NCBI RefSeq assembly: GCF_006546625.1
Contig: NZ_VIAR01000012.1
Coordinates: 38,273 to 102,272 of the forward strand
Direction: 5' to 3'
Length of the DNA stretch: 64,000 nt
Source of the DNA: Haloflavibacter putidus
Lineage (GTDB): Bacteria > Bacteroidota > Bacteroidia > Flavobacteriales > Flavobacteriaceae
The notes below the pieces were generated by a model. The model saw nothing but the letters and a program-made list of their open reading frames with translations. It searched no databases and was not told the origin of the DNA. Below are positions 26,782 through 37,084 of the stretch, in pieces. Each line of letters begins with the position of its first letter. Within the stretch, counting starts at the first letter, position 1. A program made the position numbers and the translations under genes.

Positions 26782-27201
26782 TTAAAACATTTCCCTTCCT
26801 GCAAAATGAAAAGCGCCCTCTATTTGTGCATTTTCGTCAGAATCACTTCCGTGCACGGCATTCTCGCCAATAGATTTTGCATACTTTTTACGGATGGTTC
26901 CGTCTGCAGCTTCTTCCGGATTGGTAGCGCCAATTAAGGTTCTAAAATCTTCTACCGCGTTATCTTTTTCTAAGATTGCTGCCACAATAGGACCGCGGGT
27001 CATAAATTCTACCAATTCGCCAAAAAACGGACGTTCTTTATGAATTGCATAAAATTCTTCCGCGTCGTTTTTAGTCATTTGCGTAAGTTTCAAGGCTACA
27101 ATTCGAAAACCGGAAGCCGTTATTTGTTCTAAAATTGCCCCAATATGACCATTTTCAACAGCATCGGGCTTAATCATTGTAAAAGTCTTGTTTCCTGCCA
27201 T
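26782..27201 (-). CDS. ndk: Nucleoside diphosphate kinase
   Basis: 139 residues from the ATG at 27201 ([15 protein letters not shown]). The signature [12 protein letters not shown] contains the phosphohistidine. The usual KPDAV start and an [16 protein letters not shown] segment are present. The enzyme transfers gamma-phosphates among (deoxy)nucleotides via phospho-His. The gene is monocistronic, with a good promoter and a shared terminator. Confidence 0.97.
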   Translation of the reverse strand: MAGNKTFTMIKPDAVENGHIGAILEQITASGFRIVALKLTQMTKNDAEEFYAIHKERPFFGELVEFMTRGPIVAAILEKDNAVEDFRTLIGATNPEEAADGTIRKKYAKSIGENAVHGSDSDENAQIEGAFHFAGREMF

Positions 27202-27223
27202 TATATTTTTTTTAATTTTGCTG

Positions 27224-27253
27224 CAAAAGTACACATAATCTTTTCAAAACCAA
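27224..27253 (-). promoter_or_regulatory. ndk promoter (-33 TTG, N19, -7 TACTTTTG)
   Basis: On the minus strand TTG (27253-27251) is followed by 19 bases and TACTTTTG (27231-27224). Both boxes and the spacing fit the Bacteroidota consensus; one of the two clearest promoters in the window. Confidence 0.65.
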
Positions 27254-27450
27254 TATTTATTTTTACAGAAGTGGGCAATCCGTAAACATTCCGTAAAGCT
27301 TTTGCTTATTATGGCTTTTCTATTCTTTTTAAAACGCTGTCATTCTTTTCGAGAAACTTTTCGCTTTTTTCCTTAACGGAAAAAGTGGCGTGTAGATAAT
27401 TCAAAACAAAAATAAAATAGAAAAAATTTTAAATTGTATCTTCGTGGCTT

Positions 27451-28461
27451 ATGAAAGAAATAGAACGTTTAAAAGAAATATTGGGCAGTACAAAAAAAAT
27501 TGTAATTGTACCGCATAAAAGTCCGGATGGCGATGCCATTGGTTCGTGTTTAGGCTTGCACTTATATTTAAAACAAAAAGGACACCAAAGCAGCGTAGTT
27601 GCGCCAAATGATTATCCTAAATTTTTAAAATGGCTGCCGGAAGAAGATACTATCGTCAATTTTGAAAAAGATCATGAAAAAGCAGAGAACCTGATAGAAG
27701 AAGCAGAGCTTGTTTTTACCTTAGATTTTAACCACCTCTCGCGCTCCGGCGGTTTGGAAGAACATTTAAGTAAGAGCGATGCCACTTTTGTTATGATAGA
27801 CCACCACCAACAACCAGATGATTATGCTACTTTTACCTATAGTGATGCAGCAATGTCTTCTACTTGCGAGATGGTTTTTCATTTTCTAAAAAAACTAGGT
27901 GAAGAAGAAACCATTAATAAAGAAATTGCTACTTGCCTGTATGTAGGTATTATGACAGATACCGGCTCGTTTAGGTTTGCCTCTACCACTAGCACCACGC
28001 ATAGGGTTATTGCCACTTTAATAGATAAAGGTGCAAAAAATGCAAGTATACACCAACAGGTTTTTGACACCAACTCTTACGAAAGAATGCAATTATTGGG
28101 CGTTGCGCTTAATAATATGAAGGTTTTGCCAAAATATAAAACCGCTTATATTACCCTATCTCAAAAAGAATTAGATACGCATAAATTTAAAAAAGGCGAT
28201 ACAGAAGGTTTTGTAAATTATAGTCTTGGCGTTGAAGGAATAAAATTTGCTGCCATTTTTATTGAAGATGCAGAACAAGAAATTATAAAAATATCTTTAC
28301 GCTCTAAAGGTGATTTTGATGTAAATAAGGTAGCCCGAGAACATTTTGATGGCGGCGGACATATAAACGCTGCCGGCGGAAAAAGCGAAAAAGACCTAAA
28401 AGAAACCGCCATTTATTTTGAATCTATACTAGAAGCATATAAAAACGAATTACAACAATGA
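27451..28461 (+). CDS. DHH/DHHA1 phosphoesterase, NrnA-like oligoribonuclease/pAp phosphatase
   Basis: 336 residues. The DHH domain shows HKSPDGDAIGS near residue 22, DFNHLSR, and the namesake IDHHQQPDDY near 112. A late GTxxY-like segment (YVGIMTDTGSFRF) and the DHHA1 glycine-rich motif HFDGGGHINAAGG complete the family pattern. Relatives degrade short RNA oligomers and 3'-phosphoadenosine 5'-phosphate using Mn2+. Its TGA stop overlaps the gldI start (ATGA), so the two are coupled. Confidence 0.88.
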   Translation: MKEIERLKEILGSTKKIVIVPHKSPDGDAIGSCLGLHLYLKQKGHQSSVVAPNDYPKFLKWLPEEDTIVNFEKDHEKAENLIEEAELVFTLDFNHLSRSGGLEEHLSKSDATFVMIDHHQQPDDYATFTYSDAAMSSTCEMVFHFLKKLGEEETINKEIATCLYVGIMTDTGSFRFASTTSTTHRVIATLIDKGAKNASIHQQVFDTNSYERMQLLGVALNNMKVLPKYKTAYITLSQKELDTHKFKKGDTEGFVNYSLGVEGIKFAAIFIEDAEQEIIKISLRSKGDFDVNKVAREHFDGGGHINAAGGKSEKDLKETAIYFESILEAYKNELQQ

Positions 28462-29009
28462 GAGTATTTATCTTATTAAGTTTATTTGGTTTGCTGTTGG
28501 CTTGTAAAACGCCAGAAGCCCGTAAACCGGTATCTAACAAATCTGGTTCTTTTATAAAAGAATCTGTGCAACGCAATAAAAAGTTAGTAAAAATAGAAGA
28601 AAAAAGAATCTTAGATCTTATCCATAAAGACTCTGTTAACAACTACATTTCTTCTTCTGAAGGTTTTTGGTATTATTACAACACAAAAAAATCTGAAGAC
28701 AGTTTACAACAACCGGAGTTTGGCGACTTGGTAAAGTTTGAATATGATATTGCCACCTTAGAAGGCAAACCAATTTATACAAGGAAAGAATTGGGCGAAC
28801 GCGAGTTTAAAATGGATCAAGAAGATGTGTTTACCGGTTTGCGCCAAGGTATAAAATTAATGAAGGTAGGAGAAACCGTTACCTTTTTATTTCCTTCGCA
28901 TACGGCATTTGGTTATTATGGCGATAGTGAAAAAATAGGCAACAACGTTCCCATAAAGTCTACCATCACTTTAAAATCAGTAGAAAAAGAAAATAACAAT
29001 CAGCAATAA
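28458..29009 (+). CDS. gldI: Gliding motility-associated FKBP-type lipoprotein GldI
   Basis: 183 residues. The signal ends at lipobox LLLAC near residue 16. The C-terminal half is an FKBP-type peptidyl-prolyl isomerase domain (FGDLVKFEYDIATLEGKPIY, FTGLRQGIKLMKVGET, HTAFGYYGDSEKIGNNVPI). GldI is a known flavobacterial gliding lipoprotein thought to help fold T9SS/gliding components in the periplasm. It is coupled to nrnA upstream and followed eight bases later by a second PPIase lipoprotein. Confidence 0.88.
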   Translation: MRVFILLSLFGLLLACKTPEARKPVSNKSGSFIKESVQRNKKLVKIEEKRILDLIHKDSVNNYISSSEGFWYYYNTKKSEDSLQQPEFGDLVKFEYDIATLEGKPIYTRKELGEREFKMDQEDVFTGLRQGIKLMKVGETVTFLFPSHTAFGYYGDSEKIGNNVPIKSTITLKSVEKENNNQQ

Positions 29010-29017
29010 TTAAAATT

Positions 29018-30067
29018 ATGAAAAAACACCATTTACTTTTATTATTTATGACGGCCATTACCGCTTTTGCGTGTAACGACGGCAAAAAAAGCAATTTACC
29101 AGATGGTTTGTACGCAGAGTTTAAAACCAATAAAGGTAATTTTACAGCAGAATTATTTTACAAAGCTACACCGCTTACTGTAGCTAGCTTTGTATCTTTA
29201 GCAGAAGGCAAAAATCCTAACGTAGACGAAAAATACGAGGGTAAAAAGTTTTACAACGGATTGACTTTTCATAGAATAATTGACGGTTTTATGATACAAG
29301 GTGGCGATCCTGAAGGCACTGGCGCCGGAGCACCCGGATACGCTTTTCCAGACGAGTTTGTAGATAGTTTAAAACATGACAGCAAAGGCGTTTTATCTAT
29401 GGCCAACGCAGGCCCGGGCACCAATGGCAGTCAATTTTTTATAACCCTTGCCCCTACTCCAAATTTAGATAAGAGACATAGCATTTTTGGCCAAATTGTA
29501 GAAGGACAAGCAGTTGTAGATTCTATTGGCAAAGTAGAAACAGGACAGCGCGATAAGCCCGTGGAAGATGTAATTATGCAAGAAGTTACTATTGTTCGTG
29601 TTGGCGAAGATGCCAAAAACTTTAATGCCCCTAAAGTTTTTAAAGACGAAATGACTGCTACAGAAGAAAAAGTTCAAAAGAAAAAAGAAGCTATAGAAAA
29701 AGAAATAGAAAACATTTCTGATGGCTATAAAAAAACCGATAGCGGTTTGCGCTACAAAATAACCGAAACCAATCCTGACGGGACTTCTCCCGCCCGCGGA
29801 CAAATGGTTAAAGTACATTATACCGGCACTTTAACAGACGGTACTAAATTCGATTCTTCTTATGACAGAGATAAACCAATTAGCTTTCCTTTAGGCACCG
29901 GGCGCGTAATTCCGGGATGGGATGAAGGAATTCAATTACTAAAAACCGGAGAAAAAGCCCGTTTTATCATTCCACCTCATTTAGGTTACGGAAAAAATGG
30001 CACCGGACCAATACCGCCAAATTCAATTTTAATTTTTGATGTAGAATTGGTAGAAGTTGGCCAATAA
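29018..30067 (+). CDS. Cyclophilin-FKBP fusion PPIase, lipoprotein
   Basis: 349 residues. The lipobox Cys is near residue 19 (ITAFAC). Residues of about 30-195 are a cyclophilin domain (FYNGLTFHRIIDGFMIQGGD, GTNGSQFFITLAPTPNLD). A Lys/Glu-rich helical linker (about 205-235) leads to an FKBP domain at about 240-349 (GQMVKVHYTGTLTDGTKFDS, VIPGWDEGIQLLKTGE, PPHLGYGKNGTGPIPPNSIL). Both PPIase folds keep their hallmark residues. The protein should accelerate proline isomerisation of exported proteins. It follows gldI in the same operon and ends at a strong terminator. Confidence 0.92.
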   Translation: MKKHHLLLLFMTAITAFACNDGKKSNLPDGLYAEFKTNKGNFTAELFYKATPLTVASFVSLAEGKNPNVDEKYEGKKFYNGLTFHRIIDGFMIQGGDPEGTGAGAPGYAFPDEFVDSLKHDSKGVLSMANAGPGTNGSQFFITLAPTPNLDKRHSIFGQIVEGQAVVDSIGKVETGQRDKPVEDVIMQEVTIVRVGEDAKNFNAPKVFKDEMTATEEKVQKKKEAIEKEIENISDGYKKTDSGLRYKITETNPDGTSPARGQMVKVHYTGTLTDGTKFDSSYDRDKPISFPLGTGRVIPGWDEGIQLLKTGEKARFIIPPHLGYGKNGTGPIPPNSILIFDVELVEVGQ

Positions 30068-30073
30068 AAAAAT

Positions 30074-30105
30074 AACCCCTCGCTAAGCACGAGGGGTTTC
30101 TTTTT
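30074..30105 (+). terminator. Intrinsic terminator of the nrnA-gldI-PPIase operon
   Basis: AACCCCTCG (30074-30082) pairs with CGAGGGGTT (30090-30098) around a seven-base loop and is followed by a T-rich run. Confidence 0.9.
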
Positions 30106-30123
30106 CATAGCAATTTTTAAAGA

Positions 30124-30309
30124 CTATAATTTATCTATTTCATCTTTTAATTGCTCTTTAGACTTTCCTGTTTTTTCTTGCAGGCGACCTAGCATTTCGT
30201 CAAATTTACCTTCAGAATAAGTGGTATCCTCATCGGTTACATTACCATACTTTTGTTTAAATTTGCCTTTTACTTGGTTCCATTTTCCTTCTAATTCTTG
30301 ATCATTCAT
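30124..30309 (-). CDS. CsbD-family stress protein
   Basis: 61 residues, highly charged and helical: LEGKWNQVKGKFKQKYG, then TYSEGKFDEMLGRLQEKTGKS. This is the CsbD (YjbJ) pattern. The family is induced by general stress in other bacteria and the biochemical role is unknown. It stands alone, opposite to both neighbours. Confidence 0.88.
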   Translation of the reverse strand: MNDQELEGKWNQVKGKFKQKYGNVTDEDTTYSEGKFDEMLGRLQEKTGKSKEQLKDEIDKL

Positions 30310-30397
30310 AACAATTGATTTTTAAAGTTAATATTATAAAATTACATCATAATTGGCTATTGAACTGCCAACATAATCCTATATTTATCTTAAGGTA

Positions 30398-31516
30398 ATG
30401 TTATATTCTTCTTTTAAATTTTATACACTCGCAATCCTGCTACTTTTGGTTAGCAGCTGCAAAACTGCAAAAGTTGGTAAGCAACCTGCTTTAGAAATTG
30501 CTTATGTAGACAATTATGCAATTCCCGCCGGTATGATGCTACAAGATACAGAAGTTGGCGGTTTATCCGGAATTACGTATGATGGCTCCAATTTTTTCGC
30601 GGTAAGCGATCAAGCTTCTAATCCGCGCTTTTACAAACTCGATATACAATTAAGTGCCAATAAAATAGATACTGTTTTAGTTAATGATCTAATGAGGATA
30701 AAAGATACCGCTGCTTTTTTTAAAACTACACGTTTAGATTTAGAAGATATAGCTTACGATTCTACCAATGATGCTTTTATTTTCTCTACGGAAGGAAGTA
30801 TAAAGGCTAAAAAAGATCCGGCTATTTTTAATACCAATAGAAAGGGAAACTATTTAAACCATTACCAAATACCGGTTTATTTCAAAGCCGAAAGTGAGCA
30901 AAAACCAAGACATAACGGACTTTTTGAAGGTTTGAGTTTAAGCAGTGACAAAAAAGGAATTTGGGTTGCCAACGAACTGCCTTTAGAAGCAGATGGCCCG
31001 GAGCCCAAACTTTACCGCACCAAATCGCCGGTACGTTTTACTTATTTTGATTCTGCTTCTAAAAAACCACAAAAACAATTTTCTTATCGCTTAGAACCTA
31101 TAGACAGAATACCGCTTATGCCTTTTTCGGTAAACGGATTGTCGGGTATCTTAAATTACAAACCCGATAAATTTTTGGTTTTAGAACGTTCTTTTTCCGC
31201 CGGAAGGGGCAAAAAAGCTAATACTATTTTATTATTTCACGTAAATGCCAAAAATGCTTCGCCAACCCTGCAAATACCTGCTTTGGAAGGAAAAATTGAG
31301 AAAGAGGTAAAATCGGCTGAAAAAGAATTGGTTTTCAATTTTAAAAAAATTCGTAAATTACTGCAAGGCAATACGGTAGATAATATAGAAGGTATTTGCT
31401 TTGGTCCCATATTGGCCAATGGCAACCAAAGTTTATTGGTTATTGCAGACAATAATTTTAATAGTTTTAGTGAGCAACTTAACCAAATCATTTTATTGGA
31501 AATAAAAAATTTGTAA
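30398..31516 (+). CDS. Phytase-like esterase-domain lipoprotein
   Basis: 372 residues with lipobox Cys near 21 (LLLVSSC). The body matches the esterase-like activity of phytase family: EVGGLSGITYDGSNFFAVSDQ, then DLEDIAYDSTNDAFIFSTEGS, RHNGLFEGLSLSSDKKGIWVANE and a final NIEGICFGPILANGNQSLLVIADN. The repeats of acidic strand motifs suggest a beta-propeller. Phosphatase or phytase activity is a family label, not proven. It precedes a histidine phosphatase gene by four bases, which supports a shared phosphate-ester role. Confidence 0.78.
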   Translation: MLYSSFKFYTLAILLLLVSSCKTAKVGKQPALEIAYVDNYAIPAGMMLQDTEVGGLSGITYDGSNFFAVSDQASNPRFYKLDIQLSANKIDTVLVNDLMRIKDTAAFFKTTRLDLEDIAYDSTNDAFIFSTEGSIKAKKDPAIFNTNRKGNYLNHYQIPVYFKAESEQKPRHNGLFEGLSLSSDKKGIWVANELPLEADGPEPKLYRTKSPVRFTYFDSASKKPQKQFSYRLEPIDRIPLMPFSVNGLSGILNYKPDKFLVLERSFSAGRGKKANTILLFHVNAKNASPTLQIPALEGKIEKEVKSAEKELVFNFKKIRKLLQGNTVDNIEGICFGPILANGNQSLLVIADNNFNSFSEQLNQIILLEIKNL

Positions 31517-31520
31517 ATCC

Positions 31521-32048
31521 ATGCATAATTTAATATTTATACTCTGTTTGGTATTGAGCTTTTCGTCCTTTACGGAAGAAAATAATGCCAGCAACAAACC
31601 AAAAAAACAAGATTTGGAAACTACTTACTATCTTATTAGGCACGCAGAAAAAGACCGGAGCGCCGGTACAAATCCAGATTTATTACCAAAAGGAAAGAAA
31701 CGCGCCAACTATTGGGCAAAAGTCTTAAAAGATAAAAATATAGACTTGGTTTACAGCACCAATTACAATCGCACTATACAGACAGCAACGCCACTGGCAG
31801 ACGAAATTGGCACTTCCGTAAAGGTTTATGATAAAAACAATATGTATTCTGAGCAGTTTCAAAAAGAAACGCAGGGAAAAACCGTCCTAATTGTTGGTCA
31901 CCAAGACACAACGCCAAAATTTGCCAATTTAATTCTGGGCAAGAAAAAGTTTAGGTACATCCCAGCCAATAATAACAGCAATTTATACACTATTATAAAA
32001 AATGGTGAAAACGTAACTGGCAAAGTTGAGCGTTTTGATGTAGATTAA
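31521..32048 (+). CDS. Histidine phosphatase (phosphoglycerate mutase-like), exported
   Basis: 175 residues. A short N-terminal hydrophobic stretch (LIFILCLVLSFSSF) suggests export. The catalytic motif is YYLIRHAEKDRS (RHG-type motif with RHA), with TNYNRTIQTATPLADE and a second His in VLIVGHQDTTP, as in SixA/phosphoglycerate mutase-like phosphatases. The substrate is unknown. It is four bases downstream of the phytase-like lipoprotein gene and its end overlaps the convergent DUF6503 gene by four bases. Confidence 0.85.
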   Translation: MHNLIFILCLVLSFSSFTEENNASNKPKKQDLETTYYLIRHAEKDRSAGTNPDLLPKGKKRANYWAKVLKDKNIDLVYSTNYNRTIQTATPLADEIGTSVKVYDKNNMYSEQFQKETQGKTVLIVGHQDTTPKFANLILGKKKFRYIPANNNSNLYTIIKNGENVTGKVERFDVD

Positions 32049-32842
32049 CCACAATCTGTTGGTGCCAAACTTACTTCTATATTTTTATTTTCTATAGCAG
32101 AAAACAGTTTTAATTTATCGTTTTGGTAGAGTTGCTCCAAATTTTCTAAGTTGGCTTCTTCAGCTTCTTTTGGCGCGTAATTTTTATAATCTACAAACCG
32201 AAGTCCTTTTATTACTCTCGGATTATAAGCTTTTCTAAACCGCATACCGCCGCCATTAACTTCGTAAGAATAAGCAAAATAATCTATGTAGTAATTATTT
32301 TTATTTACCCAGTAAATATATTCGTCTTCGTGGTCTTCTCCCCCGCCTTCGGCATCAAACCAAACTTTAATTTCGTAATAGGGCTTGTTTTCTATTGTAG
32401 TTTCTCCTAATAATTCTTTATTTACTGCAGTATCGTTTAGGCCAAAAGGCAATTGCATAAAATAATGTACAGAGTTAACCGAGTTAGAATAAGATGTAGC
32501 CAAACTATCTGGTAAATTTTGTTTTTCTTGATTTACATAACGCGTAAAACCTTCGTTAGATAAAACATCTTTTATTTGTTTTCCGGTTGAGTCTTTAAAA
32601 GTTCTGGTAAATGAAAATTGCCCACAACGGCGTTTACTTTGATAATGTTTATCTCTAAAATCGAAATCTATGCTTGCGGTTTCGTAGGTTTCTCCGCCGG
32701 CTTTTTTAATTACGCTATCTATTATTTTTTCCGCCTGCGAGCGTTCTTGATTGGTAGAATTCTTAGCACTAACATTTTTAGTTTCGTTTTTACAAGCAAA
32801 AAACAAAACCACACTACATAAAAAGAGTATTATTTTTCTCAT
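32045..32842 (-). CDS. DUF6503 lipoprotein
   Basis: 265 residues with lipobox Cys near 17 (VVLFFAC). The mature region has an AEKIIDSVIKKAGGETY helix, a FDFRDKHY strand and a central WFDAEGGGEDHEDEYIYWVN segment, the pattern of the Bacteroidota DUF6503 family, which resembles outer-membrane lipoprotein-carrier folds. Function unknown. It is convergent with the histidine phosphatase gene; the sucC terminator lies just upstream. Confidence 0.75.
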   Translation of the reverse strand: MRKIILFLCSVVLFFACKNETKNVSAKNSTNQERSQAEKIIDSVIKKAGGETYETASIDFDFRDKHYQSKRRCGQFSFTRTFKDSTGKQIKDVLSNEGFTRYVNQEKQNLPDSLATSYSNSVNSVHYFMQLPFGLNDTAVNKELLGETTIENKPYYEIKVWFDAEGGGEDHEDEYIYWVNKNNYYIDYFAYSYEVNGGGMRFRKAYNPRVIKGLRFVDYKNYAPKEAEEANLENLEQLYQNDKLKLFSAIENKNIEVSLAPTDCG

Positions 32843-32902
32843 ACTAATAGTTGTTTATTGCTAAGTTAAAGAACTTTTGGCAGAATGGCCTTTTTAAGAT
32901 AA

Positions 32903-32939
32903 AAAAGCTGTCTTAGAAGTTATATCTAAGACAGCTTTT
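32903..32939 (-). terminator. Intrinsic terminator of sucC
   Basis: AAAAGCTGTCTTAGA (32903-32917) pairs over 15 bases with TCTAAGACAGCTTTT (32925-32939) around a seven-base loop, 21 bases past the sucC stop. Confidence 0.9.
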
Positions 32940-32960
32940 AAACTGTTATTTTATATTAAT

Positions 32961-34157
32961 TTAGGAAAGTACTTTATGTACTTTATCTGCAGCTTCTTTA
33001 AATTGTACAGCACTTTCTACATTTAAACCGCTGGCACCATCTATAAGCTCTTTTGCTTTGTCTGCGTTGGTACCTTGTAAACGTACAATAATTGGTACGT
33101 TAATCTCGTCTCCCATATTTTTATAGGCATCTACAATACCTTGCGCAACACGGTCACAACGCACAATACCACCAAAAATATTTACTAAAATAGCTTCTAC
33201 CTTTTCGTCTTTTAAAATTAATCTAAAGGCTTCTTCTACACGTTTGGCATCTGCGGTACCACCAACATCTAAAAAGTTTGCAGGTTCTCCACCGGCTTGT
33301 TTAATCAAATCCATCGTTGCCATTGCAAGTCCGGCGCCGTTTACCATACAACCAACATTACCATCTAAAGCTACATAGTTTAAACCGGCTTTTCTGGCTT
33401 CTACCTCAACTGGGTTTTCTTCGCGTTCGTCGCGCATTTCTGCGTAATCTTTATGACGGAACAAAGCGCTATCGTCTAAAGAAACTTTAGCGTCTACTGC
33501 CATAATTTTATCGTCGCTGGTTTTTAAAACCGGATTGATCTCAAATAAAGAAGAATCAGATTTGTCAAAAGCTTTATATAAAGATTGTACAAATTTTGTC
33601 ATGTCTTTAAAAGCCGCTCCAGAAAGTCCTAAATTAAAAGCAATTTTTCTTGCTTGAAAAGGCATAAGGCCAACAGCTGGATCTATTTCTTCGGTAAAGA
33701 TAAGATCAGGAGTTTCGTCTGCTACGGTTTCTATATCCATTCCACCTTCGGTAGAATACATAATCATATTTTTACCGGTTGAACGGTTTAATAAAACAGA
33801 CATATAATATTCTTCAGGCTCGTTATCGCCGGGATAGTAAACATCTTCTGTTACCAAAACCTGATTTACTTTTTTTCCTTCTTTAGAAGTTTGCGGGGTA
33901 ACTAGGTTCATTCCTATAATTTGGTTGGCAATATCTTCTACTTCTTGTAGGTTTTTGGCCAACTTAACCCCACCACCTTTACCGCGGCCGCCGGCGTGTA
34001 CTTGCGCCTTGATAACGTGCCAACCGGTACCGGTTTCTTCGGTTAGTTTTTTTGCAGCTTCAACAGCTTCTTCTCCTGTTGTGGCAACTATTCCTCGCTG
34101 AATTCGTACGCCAAAGCTATTTAATATTTCCTTTCCTTGATATTCGTGTAAATCCAT
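32961..34157 (-). CDS. sucC: Succinyl-CoA synthetase (ADP-forming) beta subunit
   Basis: 398 residues, standard length. The ATP-grasp domain begins MDLHEYQGKEIL and holds QVHAGGRGKGGGVKLA; the C-terminal ligase domain has NGAGLAMATMDLIKQAGG, NFLDVGGTA and NIFGGIVRCD. With SucD, not present here, it converts succinyl-CoA to succinate with ATP formation in the TCA cycle, the step after the product of methylmalonyl-CoA mutase. Monocistronic by spacing, with a clear promoter and terminator. Confidence 0.97.
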   Translation of the reverse strand: MDLHEYQGKEILNSFGVRIQRGIVATTGEEAVEAAKKLTEETGTGWHVIKAQVHAGGRGKGGGVKLAKNLQEVEDIANQIIGMNLVTPQTSKEGKKVNQVLVTEDVYYPGDNEPEEYYMSVLLNRSTGKNMIMYSTEGGMDIETVADETPDLIFTEEIDPAVGLMPFQARKIAFNLGLSGAAFKDMTKFVQSLYKAFDKSDSSLFEINPVLKTSDDKIMAVDAKVSLDDSALFRHKDYAEMRDEREENPVEVEARKAGLNYVALDGNVGCMVNGAGLAMATMDLIKQAGGEPANFLDVGGTADAKRVEEAFRLILKDEKVEAILVNIFGGIVRCDRVAQGIVDAYKNMGDEINVPIIVRLQGTNADKAKELIDGASGLNVESAVQFKEAADKVHKVLS

Positions 34158-34186
34158 AATCAGGTTTTTCTTCTAGTTTTCAACAG

Positions 34187-34217
34187 CAAAAGTAAGAAAT
34201 GTAATAGTTTGTAGCAA
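34187..34217 (-). promoter_or_regulatory. sucC promoter (-33 TTG, N20, -7 TACTTTTG)
   Basis: On the minus strand TTG (34217-34215) is followed by 20 bases and TACTTTTG (34194-34187). Both boxes and spacing fit the Bacteroidota consensus, 29 bases before the ATG. Confidence 0.65.
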
Positions 34218-34308
34218 TTTTATTTTTTTAGTATTTTGTTAATCTGTCAAAAAGATTTTAAACAGCTTTTAATTACCAAAAAAAACCGCCTGACTTTTAT
34301 TTGTATAT

Positions 34309-34842
34309 TTATTTACCTCCAAAAAATTTGCCGGCAATATCCCCGAGCATATTATCGTCTTGGTTTGTTCCCATAGCAGATTTTAGTAAACTCGAAACTC
34401 CACCTCCGTTCGCTTCTTTTTTCTGTTTTCCTAAGAATCCCATAACAACCGGTAAAGCCATTTTTATTATTTTTCCTATAGAAGAAGCGTCTACTCCAGT
34501 TGTGGTACTTATATTATTTTTTAGGCTGGCTTCTTCTTCGCCGCCCATAACGTGTTTTAAAATACCTGCACCTTTGCTCAATAAATCACTTTTATCTCCT
34601 TGTAAAAATCCGCCAAGGTTATTTAAAATAGAACCGTCATGCTCGTCAGATTCTAAAGCTTGGTTTAACTTTTTTTCTCCTTCGTCAGACTTTGCACTGT
34701 TTTTCAATGCCCCCAGAATTGCCGGTAATGCCATAGAAAGAACAGAGCCTGCTTTTTCTTTTGAAATTCCGGTTTCTTTGCTAGCGCCATTTATAAGTTG
34801 TTGTCCGGTTTCCGTTTTTAATAAATCTAAAATAGATGCCAT
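34309..34842 (-). CDS. DUF937 family protein
   Basis: 177 residues: MASILDLLKTETGQQLINGA, ISKEKAGSVLSMALPAILGALK, then a second similar half with SSIGKIIKMALPVVMGFLGKQ. The repeated ALPAILG/ALPVVMG helices and Gly/Asn-rich linkers are the DUF937 pattern. Function is unknown. A long opposite-strand open frame over the same DNA is a mirror artefact. Confidence 0.8.
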   Translation of the reverse strand: MASILDLLKTETGQQLINGASKETGISKEKAGSVLSMALPAILGALKNSAKSDEGEKKLNQALESDEHDGSILNNLGGFLQGDKSDLLSKGAGILKHVMGGEEEASLKNNISTTTGVDASSIGKIIKMALPVVMGFLGKQKKEANGGGVSSLLKSAMGTNQDDNMLGDIAGKFFGGK

Positions 34843-34955
34843 AATTATTTTTTATAGTTTTACATTAAATTATTTGTAGAAAATTAAACTTACCAAAATA
34901 ATTACAGATAACGCCAATAATTCTAGCCAATAATATCTTAAAACGATAAATTTTT

Positions 34956-35177
34956 ATGAAAATAGAAGCTAAAAAAGAACATTTGATACAATTGGCTTAT
35001 GCCAAAATGCACTTTGGCAAATATAAAGGCTGGTATCTTAGCGATATTCCTGAAGCTTATTTTGTTTGGTTTAAGCAAAAAGGTTTTCCCAACAAACAAA
35101 TGGAAGCAGTTTATGAGTTAAAAGTTAACGGTTTGGAAGCTTTGCTAAAAAACATCCGTAAAGTACAGCCAAAATAA
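34956..35177 (+). CDS. DUF3820 / ExoX-like C-terminal domain small protein
   Basis: 73 residues: LAYAKMHFGKYKGWYLSDIP, then EAYFVWFKQKGFPNKQM. The FGKYKG...P..Y..WF...GFP pattern is that of DUF3820, a small domain also found at the C-terminus of DEDD exonucleases; the exonuclease at 58548-59327 has a matching tail. It may bind nucleic acid, which is inference. It stands alone 139 bases before pyrG. Confidence 0.8.
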   Translation: MKIEAKKEHLIQLAYAKMHFGKYKGWYLSDIPEAYFVWFKQKGFPNKQMEAVYELKVNGLEALLKNIRKVQPK

Positions 35178-35275
35178 CTTACTGTAAATACTATGCGCAT
35201 TTCCTTCTAATTTAAGCAACTGCGTTTTATTTATTAAAAGCGCTTTTAAAAAGCATTCTATTTGTGTAAAATTTG

Positions 35276-35283
35276 TACTTTTG
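35276..35283 (+). promoter_or_regulatory. -7 box of pyrG
   Basis: TACTTTTG followed by CATCCCG is a typical flavobacterial -7 region, 33 bases before the pyrG ATG. A clear -33 TTG is missing. Confidence 0.5.
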
Positions 35284-35301
35284 CATCCCGAATAGACATA
35301 A

Positions 35302-36930
<1,629 letters not shown>

Positions 36931-36939
36931 TATTTGTCT

Positions 36940-36952
36940 TGTCAATTTGACA
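36940..36952. promoter_or_regulatory. Short palindrome in the pyrG-yidC gap
   Basis: TGTCAATTTGACA is a 13-base palindrome with one central base, ten bases after the pyrG stop. It could be a protein-binding site or a weak hairpin; there is no supporting T-tract. Confidence 0.3.
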
Positions 36953-37084
36953 GTTTTAGCCTATTTGGAGGTTTATTTGCCAATTAAAAAATATTAACTG
37001 CCAGCGCAGAGAATGTGAAAAAATTTTGAGACTTTTGCGCGGAATAAATTAAAAAGGAAAATACTTCCTTTTAGAAATGCTTTT

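Noticed and set aside
34301..34879. 192-codon plus-strand open frame opposite the DUF937 gene
   Set aside because: It mirrors DUF937 almost exactly, its product is Ser/Pro/Phe-rich as expected for an antisense frame, and it has no promoter or recognisable domain.
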